A DNA stretch of 64,000 bases, taken from contig DATAJO010000034.1 in the NCBI GenBank assembly GCA_036262075.1, forward strand, positions 221,996 through 285,995, in the 5' to 3' direction. The translations under genes and the position numbers were made by a program. Positions 8,588 to 16,834 of this stretch are shown here, piece by piece (position 1 is the stretch's first letter; each line of letters starts with the position of its first letter). This DNA comes from JACDBZ01 sp036262075 (lineage in GTDB: Bacteria; Chloroflexota; Limnocylindria; QHBO01). Under the pieces are notes generated by a model. The model ran no database searches and was not told where the DNA came from. It saw only the letters and a program-made list of their open reading frames with translations.

Positions 8588-8886
8588 GTCCCGTCGGCCT
8601 CCGGCTCGACCTCCTCGCCGAGCCCGCTCCGGACGAGCTCGCTGAGCGTCGCGATCGCCTCGTCGGCGTCGTCACCCTCGGCCGAGATCCGGATCCGGTG
8701 GCCGCGGGACACGCCGAGGGCCAGGACCCCCAGCAGGCTCGTTGCAGGAGCGCTCTTGTCGGGGTCACGCGTCAGGTTCGTGACGCTGACGGTGGCGTCG
8801 AATCCGGAGGCGGTTTTCACGAACAGCGCCGCCGGGCGGGCGTGGAGCCCGGACGGATTCCGGACCTCCAGGGTTACCTCAGGCAT
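8584..8886 (-). CDS. ptsH: PTS phosphocarrier protein HPr
   Basis: This 100-residue HPr domain protein has the phospho-histidine in PSGLHARPAALF near residue 15. The regulatory-site region reads SAPATSLLGVLALGVSRG, and its Ser before LLG aligns with the Ser46 phosphorylated by HPr kinase in Firmicutes. The C-terminal 12 residues form an acidic tail (EEVEPEADGT) beyond the usual 85-90 residue domain. It is the first gene of the HPr-EI-IIA-IIB-IIC unit. A GGGGAG ribosome-binding site lies just before the ATG. No HPr kinase gene is visible in the window, so Ser phosphorylation is uncertain. Confidence 0.93.
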   Translation of the reverse strand: MPEVTLEVRNPSGLHARPAALFVKTASGFDATVSVTNLTRDPDKSAPATSLLGVLALGVSRGHRIRISAEGDDADEAIATLSELVRSGLGEEVEPEADGT

Positions 8887-9003
8887 GGCTCCCCAGTATT
8901 ACCATGCCGCGTGCCAGCGGCGCTCGTTCCCTCCGGCCCGTTCCGAACGGGCCGATCCTCACGCGCGACCACCCGCCCGGTGGGCGCCTTCGGCGGCGAG
9001 CGG

Positions 9004-9009
9004 TAGAAT
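9004..9009 (+). promoter_or_regulatory. Probable -10 element for pdxST
   Basis: TAGAAT lies about 65 nt upstream of the pdxS start in the divergent ptsH-pdxS gap (8887-9072). The same GC-embedded TAGAAT followed by CGGG recurs upstream of nuoJ at 27231. No good -35 hexamer is seen, so the call rests on the -10 sequence and position. Confidence 0.4.
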
Positions 9010-9072
9010 CGGGGGCCGGAACCCGAGACGCCATCGGCCCCTGCCAATCGGGAGCCGATGCAGAGAGAGCAG

Positions 9073-9963
9073 ATGACCACGATCGAACGATCCACCTGGG
9101 CCACCAAGGTCGGCCTGGCCCGCATGCTCGCCGGCGGCGTGATCATGGACGTCGTCACCGCCGACCAGGCGAAGATCGCCGAGGAGGCGGGCGCCGTCGC
9201 CGTCATGGCGCTCGAGCGCGTGCCGTCCGACATCCGCAAGTTCGGCGGCGTCGCGCGCATGAGCGACCCGAAGCTCATCGAGGAGATCAAGAACGCCGTC
9301 ACCATCCCGGTCATGGCGAAGTGCCGCATCGGCCATTTCGCCGAGGCGCAGATCCTCGAGGCTCTCGAGGTCGACTACATCGACGAGTCCGAGGTGCTCA
9401 CCCCGGCCGACGAGGAGCACCACATCGACAAGCACCGGTTCAAGGTGCCGTTCGTGTGCGGCTGCCGCGACCTCGGGGAGGCGCTGCGGCGCATCGGCGA
9501 GGGCGCGGCCATGATCCGCACCAAGGGCGAGGCCGGCACCGGCGACATCGTCGAGGCCGTGCGCCACATGCGCGCCGTCCAGAAGGGCATCCGCCAGCTC
9601 CAGAACATGCGCGAGGACGAGCTGTTCGCCGCCGCCAAGGAGCTGCGCGCGCCGCTCGAGGTCGTGAAGCAGACCGCCGAGCTCGGCGCGCTGCCGGTCC
9701 CGAACTTCAGCGCCGGTGGCGTCGCCACCCCGGCCGATGCGTCCCTCATGCGCCAGCTCGGCGCCGAGGCGGTGTTCGTCGGCAGCGGGATCTTCAAGAG
9801 CGAGAACCCGGAGCGCTACGCGCGGGCCATCGTCAAGGCCGCGACTCACTACGACAACCCGGAGATCCTGGCCGAGGTCAGCGCCGGGCTCGGTGCGCCG
9901 ATGCTCGGCACGTCGCTGGGCGAGATTCCGCCCGAGGAGCGCCTGGCCGTCCGCGGCTGGTAG
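9073..9963 (+). CDS. pdxS: Pyridoxal 5'-phosphate synthase, PdxS subunit
   Basis: This 296-residue (beta/alpha)8 synthase subunit condenses ribose-5-phosphate, glyceraldehyde-3-phosphate and ammonia into pyridoxal phosphate. Signature segments are GGVIMDVVTADQAKIAEEAGA at the N terminus (Asp and Lys of the active site), VPVMAKCRIGHFAEAQ-like sequence (here IPVMAKCRIGHFAEAQ), RTKGEAGTGDIVEAVRHMR with the second catalytic Lys, and VFVGSGIFKSENPE at the phosphate site. The ATG at 9073 has an AGAGAG ribosome-binding site; an ATG five codons earlier (9058) is possible. PdxT, the glutaminase partner, follows after 27 nt. Confidence 0.97.
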   Translation: MTTIERSTWATKVGLARMLAGGVIMDVVTADQAKIAEEAGAVAVMALERVPSDIRKFGGVARMSDPKLIEEIKNAVTIPVMAKCRIGHFAEAQILEALEVDYIDESEVLTPADEEHHIDKHRFKVPFVCGCRDLGEALRRIGEGAAMIRTKGEAGTGDIVEAVRHMRAVQKGIRQLQNMREDELFAAAKELRAPLEVVKQTAELGALPVPNFSAGGVATPADASLMRQLGAEAVFVGSGIFKSENPERYARAIVKAATHYDNPEILAEVSAGLGAPMLGTSLGEIPPEERLAVRGW

Positions 9964-9990
9964 GCGTGCCCGGCGGGTAGGAGCGGGCCG

Positions 9991-10611
9991 ATGTCAGCCT
10001 CGCAACGTGCGCGCAGCCATCCCCGGGTCGGCGTGCTCGCCGTGCAGGGCGCCGTGCGCGAGCACGTCGCGGCCATCCGCACCATCGGCGCCGAGGCGGT
10101 CGAGGTCCGGCTGCCGCGCGACCTCGTCGACCTCGACGCGCTCATCCTGCCTGGCGGCGAGTCGACAACGATGCGCAAGCTCATCGACGAGTACGGCCTG
10201 CGCGAGCCGATCGCCGCGATGGCCCGCGGCGGTGCGCCCATGCTCGGCACCTGCGCCGGCATGATCCTCCTCGCCGATCGGATCGACGACGGCGACGAGC
10301 CGGTCTTCCGGCTGCTCGACATCGCCGTGCGCCGCAACGCCTACGGCCGCCAGCTCGACTCGTTCGAGGCCGATCTCGACGTCCCGGCCATCGGGCCCGA
10401 GCCGCTGCACGGCGTCTTCATCCGCGCCCCGGTCGTCACCGACGTCGGGCCCGCGGCCGAGGTCCTCGCCCGCGACCCGGACGGCCAGCCGGTGGCCGTG
10501 CGCCAGGGGCGCGTGGTCGCCACGGCGTTCCATCCCGAGCTGACCTCCGACCGTCGCCTCCATCGGCTCCTCGCCGACCTCGTTGCGGAGGGGAGCGGCC
10601 GGCCGGGGTGA
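9991..10611 (+). CDS. pdxT: Pyridoxal 5'-phosphate synthase, glutaminase subunit PdxT
   Basis: This 206-residue class I glutamine amidotransferase feeds ammonia to PdxS. The N terminus has VGVLAVQGAVREH, and LPGGESTTMRKL forms the oxyanion region. The nucleophile Cys lies in GTCAGMILLAD, and the His-Glu pair of the triad in FHPELTSD near the C terminus. RRNAYGRQLDSFE is also typical. It is co-transcribed with pdxS, and its stop overlaps the GTG start of the next gene (GTGA). Confidence 0.97.
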   Translation: MSASQRARSHPRVGVLAVQGAVREHVAAIRTIGAEAVEVRLPRDLVDLDALILPGGESTTMRKLIDEYGLREPIAAMARGGAPMLGTCAGMILLADRIDDGDEPVFRLLDIAVRRNAYGRQLDSFEADLDVPAIGPEPLHGVFIRAPVVTDVGPAAEVLARDPDGQPVAVRQGRVVATAFHPELTSDRRLHRLLADLVAEGSGRPG

Positions 10612-11669
10612 TCGAGGTCGAGCGGACGATCCGGAGCGCGCGGCTCGGGGACCGCCAGGCCCTCGCCGACCTCTCGCGGCGGGTTCACGCCTCGGCCGAT
10701 GCGCATCGGCGCAGCCTCGGGGTTCCGGCGCCGACCGCCGAGGCACCGCGCTTCAGCCTCTCGGCGCTCATCCCGTCCTGGCTGCCGCTGCGCGCGCCAT
10801 CGGTCCATCTCGTGGCCGAGGTCGACGGCGAGCTCGTCGGCTCGTGCCGCGCGGTCGAGGAGCCGCATCGCGACGAGTGGGTCATCACCGAGCTCGACGC
10901 CGCGGACGGCGCGATGGCCGCCGAGATCCGCTACGCGCTCCTCGGCGCGCTCATCGAGGAGGCCCAGAAGCACGAGGTCGGGCGCATCCATGCCGCGTGT
11001 GCCGACGTGCGCGAGAACCTCGAGCTGTTCGGCCAGTCCGGGTTCATGGCCTACACCCAGGAGGAGATCTGGTGGCGGCCGCCGGAGGTCGTCCGCGGGC
11101 CGCGTTCTTGGATCCGCTCGCTCGTGTCCCGTGACGGCCGGCGTGGCGACCCCTCGCCGCCCGACGACCTGCCCGAGCTCCGCGCCGCCGGCGCGCCCGA
11201 CGCCTGGCACCTGTTCGACCTGTGGACCCACGCCACGCCGCCGGCGATCGCGCGGATCGAGGGCTACGGGGCCGCCGACTGGGAGTCGGTCGGGCAGGAG
11301 GCGATCGTCCCGCGCTCGGCGCTCAACCCGCTCCTCCACTTCAGCGAGGTGAACGCCTGGCTCCTGCCGTTCGAGCAGCGCGCCGGCGGGTTCGCCCAGC
11401 ACGGCGCGTGTCGGACCGGGCCGCACTACCTGCGCTTCCTCATTCGCGAGGGGATCGACGGGGCACGCTTCCTGCGTGCGGCGCTGGCGCGGGCCGGGAC
11501 CGATACGCTGGCTGCAGGCATCCTCGCCCCGGTGAGAACATACGAATCGACGGGCATGCGCGCTGCGCGCGACACGGGGCTCGAGCCGATCGGGCGCGTC
11601 ACGCTCCTCGTGCGCGAGGTGCGCTCGCAGGTCCGCCAGCCGGCGATGATGCCGGCCGCGACACGATGA
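10608..11669 (+). CDS. GNAT-like acetyltransferase-domain protein of unknown substrate
   Basis: This 353-residue protein starts with a GNAT-like half: VERTIRSARLGDRQALADLSRRV, then LVAEVDGELVGSCRAVE and a helix with a LFGQSGF segment typical of the acetyl-CoA end (residues about 1-155). The second half (about 175-350) looks like a degenerate second GNAT repeat (EAIVPRSALNPLLHFSEVNAW, ILAPVRTYESTGMRAARDTG). The substrate is unknown. The GTG start overlaps the pdxT stop and the stop overlaps the next ATG, so it sits within a tightly coupled run pdxS-pdxT-this gene-R3H ATPase. The linkage may be only positional. Confidence 0.6.
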   Translation: MIEVERTIRSARLGDRQALADLSRRVHASADAHRRSLGVPAPTAEAPRFSLSALIPSWLPLRAPSVHLVAEVDGELVGSCRAVEEPHRDEWVITELDAADGAMAAEIRYALLGALIEEAQKHEVGRIHAACADVRENLELFGQSGFMAYTQEEIWWRPPEVVRGPRSWIRSLVSRDGRRGDPSPPDDLPELRAAGAPDAWHLFDLWTHATPPAIARIEGYGAADWESVGQEAIVPRSALNPLLHFSEVNAWLLPFEQRAGGFAQHGACRTGPHYLRFLIREGIDGARFLRAALARAGTDTLAAGILAPVRTYESTGMRAARDTGLEPIGRVTLLVREVRSQVRQPAMMPAATR

Positions 11670-13576
11670 CCATGGAACGAAAGGACGAGGCGCAGGTGGC
11701 CACGACCCGCCGCGAGACGACCGACGATCTCGACGCGCTCATGGAGGCGCTGCCGCCCGAGATCTGCGAGCGGCTGCGCGAGCTTTCGAAGCGCACCGAT
11801 CTGCTCGAGGTCGTCATGGACCTCGGCCGCCGTCCCGAGGCGCGCTTCACGACCGGCGAGGAGGACCTCCTCGACCGCGAGATCACCGAGGCCGATATCG
11901 CCTACGTCATCGACCGCATCGGCGTCTTCGGCGACGACAACCGGGCCGGGATCGAGCGCACCCTGCATCGGATCAGCGCGATCCGGAACCGGTCCGGCAA
12001 GGTCGTCGGGCTGACGTGCCGCATCGGCCGGGCGGTGTTCGGCACGATCGACATCATCCGCGACATCGTCGAGGCCGGGCAGTCGGTGCTGCTCCTCGGG
12101 CGGCCGGGCGTCGGCAAGACGACGATGCTGCGCGAGGTCGCGCGCGTCCTGGCCGACGACCTCGGCAAGCGCGTCATCGTGGTCGACACCAGCAACGAGA
12201 TCGCCGGCGACGGCGACATCCCGCACCCCGGCATCGGTGACGCGCGCCGGATGCAGGTCCGCACGCCGACCGAGCAGCACGCGGTGATGATCGAGGCGGT
12301 CGAGAACCACATGCCCGAGGTCATCGTCATCGACGAGATCGGGACGGAGCTCGAGGCCGCGGCGGCCCGCACGATCGCGGAGCGCGGCGTCCAGCTCGTC
12401 GGCACGGCGCACGGCAACACGCTCGACAACCTCATGCTCAACCCGACGCTGTCCGACCTCGTCGGCGGCATCCAGCCCGTGACGCTCGGCGACGAGGAGG
12501 CACGCCGCCGCGGGACGCAGAAGACGGTCCTCGAGCGCAAGGCGCCGCCGACGTTCGACGTCCTGGTCGAGATCGTCGAGCGCGACAACGTCATCGTCCA
12601 TCGCAACGTGGCCGAGACGGTCGACGCCATCCTCCGCGGCCACATGGTCCCGCCGGAGCAGCGCTTCCGGGACGAGTCGGGCGAGGTGCGGGCACAGACG
12701 AAGTACGACTACCGCATCAGCGAGACGGCGACGGGCACGACGCAGTTCGCGCCGCTCGAGCCGACCGGCGGCTTCGGTGCCTTCGGCCGATCGGGCCGCA
12801 CCGGTCCGGGCGGCAACCGCTACGAGCGCGGCCTGCGTCCGCTGCCCGGTGGCGGGAGCGGCGCGCCCGGCGGGGAGTCGGGCGGAGCCGGCGGCCGCGG
12901 CGGCGGACGGACGCTCCCCGGCGAGCGGCTGAGCGGCGGCAACGCCGGCGGCAACGCCGGGGGCAACGCCGGGGGTGGCGCGGGTGGTGCGTCGGCGTTC
13001 GAGCGCGACGCGCGGCGCGAGCTCGAGCAGGCGCTGGCCGACATGGACGAGGCGGCCACCTCGCGGCAGATCGGGGCCAACCGTCCGCCATCGGCCCGAG
13101 CCCAGGCGGCCCGGCCGCTGACCGTCTTCCCGTTCGGCGTCAGCCGCAAGCGCCTCGAGCAGGCGGTCCGCGAGCTCGGCGTGCCGGTCACCGTCGCCCG
13201 CGACCTGGACGAGGCCGATGCCGTCGTCACCCTGCGCAACTACTACAAGCGCAAGCCCGCCGCCCTCCGCGACGCCGAGGCGAACGGCGTGCCGATCTAC
13301 GTGCTGAAGACGAACACGATCCTCCAGATGGAGAACATGCTGGCCTCGCTGTTCGACCTCGAGGCCGATCCGCAGGAGGCGGCGCTGCGCGAGACGGCCG
13401 AGGCGATCGGCCTGGTCCAGGCCTCCGGCCGGCCGGTCGAGCTCGCCCCGCAGAACGCGTACGTGCGCCGGCTCCAGCATCAGATGGCCGAGCGCAACGC
13501 GCTCATGTCGCGCTCGCGCGGCTCCGAGCCGAACCGCCGGGTCGAGCTCATCCCCAACGAGGGCAACTGGCGGTGA
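11666..13576 (+). CDS. Ycf45/SpoIIIAA-type AAA ATPase with C-terminal R3H domain
   Basis: This 636-residue protein combines an N-terminal region with a SpoIIIAA/Ycf45-like ATPase: Walker A GRPGVGKTT near residues 145-153, Walker B VIVIDEIG, and the family hallmark LVGTAHGNTLDNL. A low-complexity Gly/Asn linker with three GGNA repeats lies around residues 420-440. A second globular region (LTVFPFGVSRKRLEQAV, NYYKRKPAALRDA) is followed by an R3H nucleic-acid-binding motif, RRLQH then RGSEPNRRVELIPN. Homologues occur in cyanobacteria, plastids and Chloroflexota; their role is poorly known, probably nucleic-acid linked. ATG 11666 overlaps the previous stop by 4 nt. In-frame sequence continues far upstream, but only inside the previous gene. 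Confidence 0.87.
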   Translation: MTMERKDEAQVATTRRETTDDLDALMEALPPEICERLRELSKRTDLLEVVMDLGRRPEARFTTGEEDLLDREITEADIAYVIDRIGVFGDDNRAGIERTLHRISAIRNRSGKVVGLTCRIGRAVFGTIDIIRDIVEAGQSVLLLGRPGVGKTTMLREVARVLADDLGKRVIVVDTSNEIAGDGDIPHPGIGDARRMQVRTPTEQHAVMIEAVENHMPEVIVIDEIGTELEAAAARTIAERGVQLVGTAHGNTLDNLMLNPTLSDLVGGIQPVTLGDEEARRRGTQKTVLERKAPPTFDVLVEIVERDNVIVHRNVAETVDAILRGHMVPPEQRFRDESGEVRAQTKYDYRISETATGTTQFAPLEPTGGFGAFGRSGRTGPGGNRYERGLRPLPGGGSGAPGGESGGAGGRGGGRTLPGERLSGGNAGGNAGGNAGGGAGGASAFERDARRELEQALADMDEAATSRQIGANRPPSARAQAARPLTVFPFGVSRKRLEQAVRELGVPVTVARDLDEADAVVTLRNYYKRKPAALRDAEANGVPIYVLKTNTILQMENMLASLFDLEADPQEAALRETAEAIGLVQASGRPVELAPQNAYVRRLQHQMAERNALMSRSRGSEPNRRVELIPNEGNWR

Positions 13577-13665
13577 GTGGCGGCGCGAGCCGCATCGCGG
13601 GCCTCGTGCTCCTCGCGCTGGTCGTCGTGGCCCTCGTGGCCACCGCGATCCTGCCACCGGTGTGA
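13573..13665 (+). CDS. 30-residue single-helix membrane peptide, translationally coupled
   Basis: A short frame starts at GTG 13573, overlapping the R3H-ATPase stop as GTGA, and ends at TGA 13663-13665, overlapping the tmk GTG start in the same way. The peptide begins VSGGASRIAGLVLLALVVVA and ends ATAILPPV, so nearly all of it forms one hydrophobic helix. Two independent 4-nt overlaps on either side and clean hydrophobicity argue that it is translated and not a chance frame. It might anchor or modulate a neighbour. No family is recognised. Confidence 0.55.
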   Translation: MSGGASRIAGLVLLALVVVALVATAILPPV

Positions 13666-14309
13666 CCGCGGACGGCGCGCCGCGCGGGCGCTTCATCACC
13701 GTCGAGGGGCCCGACGGGTCGGGCAAGACGACCGCCGCCCGCCATCTCGCCGAGTGGCTGCGCGGACGCGGCCGCGACACGGTCCTCACCGGCGAGCCCG
13801 GCGGCACGCCGCTCGGCGAGGAGATCCGTCGCCTCGTCCTCCACATGCGCGACGTCTCCGACGCGCTCGACCCCCGCGCCGATGCGCTCCTGTTCGCCGC
13901 CGGCCGCGCCCAGCACACCGCGACCCTCATCCGCCCGGCCCTCGAGCGCGGGGCATGGGTCGTCTGCTCCCGCTACATCGACTCGTCGATGGCCTACCAG
14001 GGCGGCGGCTACGGCATCGACACCGATGAGCTGCGCCGGCTCCAGGCCTTCGCCACCTACGGCCTCGTCCCCGACCTGACGATCCTCCTCGACGTTCCCG
14101 TCGAGGTGGGCCTCGAGCGCACCCGCCGCCGAACCGAGTGGAACCGCTTCGAGGACACCGAGGAGGTCGCGTTCTTCGAGCGCGTCCGCGCCACCTACCT
14201 CCGGCTCGCGGCCGAGGAGCCCGAGCGGTTCGCCATCGTCGACGGCTCCGGCTCGGTCGCCGATGCGGACGCCGCCATCCGGCGCGTCGTCGAGGAACGC
14301 CTCGGCTGA
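13662..14309 (+). CDS. tmk: Thymidylate kinase
   Basis: This 215-residue P-loop kinase phosphorylates dTMP to dTDP. Walker A is EGPDGSGKTTAARHLAEWL near residues 16-34, LTGEPGGTPLGEEIR is the DRX/TMP-binding neighbourhood, and VVCSRYIDSSMAYQGGG is the TMP-kinase signature. A LID-like segment with RTRRRTEWNRFED follows. Translation probably starts at GTG 13662, coupled to the preceding 30-codon frame. It is followed by darA, an order (tmk then the c-di-AMP receptor) also known in Firmicutes, which supports both assignments. Confidence 0.95.
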   Translation: MTADGAPRGRFITVEGPDGSGKTTAARHLAEWLRGRGRDTVLTGEPGGTPLGEEIRRLVLHMRDVSDALDPRADALLFAAGRAQHTATLIRPALERGAWVVCSRYIDSSMAYQGGGYGIDTDELRRLQAFATYGLVPDLTILLDVPVEVGLERTRRRTEWNRFEDTEEVAFFERVRATYLRLAAEEPERFAIVDGSGSVADADAAIRRVVEERLG

Positions 14310-14478
14310 GGCCGCGCCCGGACCCCGGTCGGCCGCTTCGGCGGCGATGGATCGCCGATCCGGCCCACGAGCCACGGCCGTCGGCGTGGGCGCGGGGCTC
14401 GCTCGCCTGCGGCGCATCGGCTGCGCCATACTGTCCGCCATCTCCGCCGTGCCCATCCGTGAAGGAGTGAGCCCGCCC

Positions 14479-14808
14479 GTGAAGCTCGTCATCGCCATCG
14501 TGCACACCGAGGATGCCGGCACCCTGGTCGACGCGCTCCTCGAGAAGGAGTACCGCGCGACCCGCTTCAACTCGTCCGGTGGTTTCCTGAAGCAGGGCAA
14601 CGCGACGATCCTCGTCGGCGTCGAGGACGACCAGGTCGACGCGGTCCTCGAGATCATCAGCGCGTCGTGCCACTCGCGGAAGCAGTTCGTGAACCCGATG
14701 CCGCCGATCATGGAGCCGGGCGAGTTCTACATGCCGTACCCGGTCGAGGTGGAGGTCGGCGGCGCGACCGTCTTCGTCATGCCGGTCGACCGCTTCGAGC
14801 GCCTGTAG
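14479..14808 (+). CDS. darA: Cyclic di-AMP receptor, DarA/PstA family
   Basis: This 109-residue PII-like protein starts MKLVIAIVHTEDAG (GTG start) and has the family sequence EKEYRATRFNSSGGFLKQGN and TILVGVEDDQVDAVLEII. It closes with PVEVEVGGATVFVMPVDRFERL-type sequence. DarA/PstA trimers bind c-di-AMP and are thought to signal osmotic or cell-wall state, but the output is unknown. The chosen GTG (14479) gives the usual family length. A GAAGGAG ribosome-binding site lies 11 nt upstream, and an in-frame GTG at 14467 would add four residues. The 14310-14478 gap has no gene. It suggests this organism uses c-di-AMP, though no cyclase is in the window. Confidence 0.9.
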   Translation: MKLVIAIVHTEDAGTLVDALLEKEYRATRFNSSGGFLKQGNATILVGVEDDQVDAVLEIISASCHSRKQFVNPMPPIMEPGEFYMPYPVEVEVGGATVFVMPVDRFERL

Positions 14809-14925
14809 CTCCCACCGATCCATCGGTCACGTACTGGCTGCTGTTCGTCGGCGTCCACGACCTCATGCACCTCGAGCAGCTCCATCGCCTGGCTGGCGAG
14901 CACGACCCGGGTGCCGCGAGGGCCG

Positions 14926-16053
14926 ATGCCTGAGCGCGAGCGGCCGGCGCCGCTCGTCTTCGTCACCGAACCGCCCGACGGGCAGCCGTTCGGCACCCAT
15001 GCGGGCATCGCCGCCGATGGCCAGCGGCTCCTCGCGCGCGAGCTGACGCACCGCCTCGGCCGGCTCGGGGCAGCCGTGCGGGCCCTGCCCGCTGCTCCGT
15101 CCTCGCCCGAGGGCTTCCACTGGGGCCGATGGTTCGCCGATGCCGCCGCCACGGCGCTCGATTCCGGCATCGACGCCATCGGCTACGCCGGCGGTGGCGC
15201 GCTGGCCCTCCTCGCCGATGACGGGCTCGACGCCCTCCTGTCGCCGATCCCCGGCGAGGCGGTCGCGAACAACCGCTTCAGCGCCGATGCGTTCGTCGTC
15301 GCCGGCGACCTCCCGCGCGCCCTCGACGCGCTGCGCGATTGCCCCGTCGACAACGCCGCGCCGCGCCATCTCGAGGCGGCCGGCTTCGCCGTCCGCGACC
15401 TCGGCTCGACGCCGTGGGCCCGCTTCGACGTCGACACGACCCTCGATCTCGCCCTCCTCCGGCTCGCCACGCGGCTGCACGGGACGCGGCCGCTCGACGG
15501 CTCGCTGCGCGGCTTCCTCGAGATGGCACGCCTTCCCGGCGATCGCGGGCTCGAGGTCCCGCACCTCGCCCGTATCGGCGAGGTCATGCGCGACCGATCG
15601 GCCGAGCTCGTCGTCTGCGGCCGCCTCCCCGTCGCGACCTGGTCGGAGCTCGAGACGGAGACGGCGTGCCGTGTCCGATGCATCGTCGAGGAGCGCGGCA
15701 TGCGCTCGGCGCGTGGCACCGGCTCGGTGCCGCGGTCGCTCCTCGCGGCCCTCCTCGAGCGAACGTCGCCCGCGGATCTCGTCGCCGTCCTCGCCACGCT
15801 GGGCGACGCGGTCGTGCTCGACACGCGGGTCCTCATGGCCGCCATGGCCCGCTCCGCCGACGCCGCCGGCTGGCCACCCGAGGAGGATCGGTTCGCGTCC
15901 GACTTCGGCGACGCGTCGCGGGTCGGGACACCGTGGCTGCGCGAGCTGACCGAGGCCGCGGGCGAGGCCGCGGTCCCGTTCCTGTTCGGCGGGCATGCCC
16001 TCGTCAGCGACGGGCTGCGCCTCATCGTCGCCGCCGCCTGGCAGGGCCGATAG
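14926..16053 (+). CDS. Hypothetical protein with nucleotidyltransferase-like N-terminal half
   Basis: This 375-residue protein is not confidently recognised. Residues about 60-190 carry a pattern reminiscent of GT-A-fold nucleotidyltransferases of the CofC/MobA type: IDAIGYAGGGALALLADDGL, then VANNRFSADAFVV, CPVDNAAPRHLEAAGF and RFDVDTTLDLALL. The C-terminal ~170 residues show no known motif. The start is ambiguous between GTG 14911 and ATG 14926; the ATG is preferred because it lacks the odd PRG extension. The 14809-14925 spacer holds nothing clear. It is the last gene before the repeat tract, so it probably ends the tmk-darA transcript. A role in F420 or nucleotide-sugar metabolism would be a guess. 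Confidence 0.55.
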   Translation: MPERERPAPLVFVTEPPDGQPFGTHAGIAADGQRLLARELTHRLGRLGAAVRALPAAPSSPEGFHWGRWFADAAATALDSGIDAIGYAGGGALALLADDGLDALLSPIPGEAVANNRFSADAFVVAGDLPRALDALRDCPVDNAAPRHLEAAGFAVRDLGSTPWARFDVDTTLDLALLRLATRLHGTRPLDGSLRGFLEMARLPGDRGLEVPHLARIGEVMRDRSAELVVCGRLPVATWSELETETACRVRCIVEERGMRSARGTGSVPRSLLAALLERTSPADLVAVLATLGDAVVLDTRVLMAAMARSADAAGWPPEEDRFASDFGDASRVGTPWLRELTEAAGEAAVPFLFGGHALVSDGLRLIVAAAWQGR

Positions 16054-16057
16054 CAGC

Positions 16058-16200
16058 ATCGCTCGGCGCGGCCGGGGGGCAGGCTTCGCGCTCGGTTCGG
16101 CCGGGGGACGCCGATCGCTCGCCGATCGCTCGGTGCGGCCGGGGGAGGTTCGCTCGGTGCGGCCCGAGCACGCCGATCGCTCGGTGCGGCCGGGGGCAGG
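16058..16200. repeat. Degenerate tandem copies of a CGCTCGGTGCGGCCGG unit
   Basis: At least five versions of the ~16-nt core CGCTCGGTGCGGCCGG, often preceded by GCCGAT, occur in irregular spacing between 16058 and 16200. Two more occur at 16408-16460. The tract follows the stop of the preceding gene by 5 nt. No open frame here looks like a protein. Confidence 0.7.
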
Positions 16201-16317
16201 CCTATCGGCGGCTCAGGCGCTGGATTGCGGTGCTCCGCAGGCCAAACGGGCGACTCAGCGGTCCGTTGGCATGCCCGCGCAGGCGAAACGCCCGTCGAGC
16301 CGCCCACTCGCCTGCTG
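16172..16317 (+). repeat. 146-bp direct repeat, copy A
   Basis: Begins with GCCGATCGCTCGGTGCGGCC and ends with CGCCCACTCGCCTGCTG. It matches copy B at 16434-16579 at 142 of 146 positions with no gaps. All four differences are transitions with G or C in this copy and A or T in copy B, as expected from C-to-T mutation after duplication. Confidence 0.9.
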
Positions 16318-16433
16318 CCAACCACGAAGCCCGAGCGGCCCACTCGCATGCTGCCCACCACGACGCCCAGTCGCCCACTCCGCCTGCTGGCGGCCACGAG
16401 CCCCGAGCCGATCGCTCGGTACGGCCGGGGGAC

Positions 16434-16579
16434 GCCGATCGCTCGGTGCGGCCGGGAGCAGGCCTATCGGCGGCTCAGGTGCTGGATTGCGGTGCTCCGC
16501 AGGCCAAACGGACGACTCAGCGGTCCGTTGGCATGCTCGCGCAGGCGAAACGCCCGTCGAGCCGCCCACTCGCCTGCTG
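16434..16579 (+). repeat. 146-bp direct repeat, copy B
   Basis: Second copy of the 146-bp unit, 262 bp downstream of copy A in the same orientation. The 29-nt stretch from 16381 (CGCCTGCTGGCGGCCACGAG and on) is also repeated at 16571, so the whole block 16120-16600 appears to have grown by successive tandem duplication. Confidence 0.9.
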
Positions 16580-16834
16580 GCGGCCACGAGCCCCGAGCCA
16601 CGAGCCCGGAACCACGCCACGAGCCACGAGCCACGAGGCACGGACGCCCCACGGCAGGCAACCACCGAGAGACCCACGCGACCCACGAGGCGGCGGGCCG
16701 CTGGTAGACTGAGCGTGAGCACGGGCGGCCGACGCCGTCGGCGCTCCTGAAGCAACCGAACCCAGCAACCCAGATGCCGCCCGCGCTGGATGTCGCGGGC
16801 GCAGACCAGACCCACGCGTGCGACCGGAGTGGAG
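16580..16834. other. Gene-free tract upstream of nuoA with CCACGAG-rich repeats
   Basis: From about 16580 to 16695 the sequence is rich in degenerate CCACGAG and CACGAGC units. A possible -10 element (TAGACT, 16705-16710) lies about 125 nt before the nuoA start. The intervening leader shows no open frame or clear terminator. The whole 16054-16834 interval is the longest gene-free stretch in the window. Confidence 0.6.

Noticed and set aside
11222..11665. Upstream extension of the R3H ATPase frame
   Set aside because: The extension lies within the GNAT-like gene in another frame. ATG 11666 overlaps the previous stop and gives the proper N terminus.
16201..16260. Possible tRNA or small structured RNA inside the direct repeats
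   Set aside because: No cloverleaf with a T-arm GTTCGA-like loop can be drawn. The similarity is only to the other repeat copy.
16172..16579. Repeats considered as a CRISPR array
   Set aside because: Two 146-bp direct repeats 262 bp apart, plus irregular short units, do not form regular 25-40-bp repeats with uniform spacers, and no cas genes are near.
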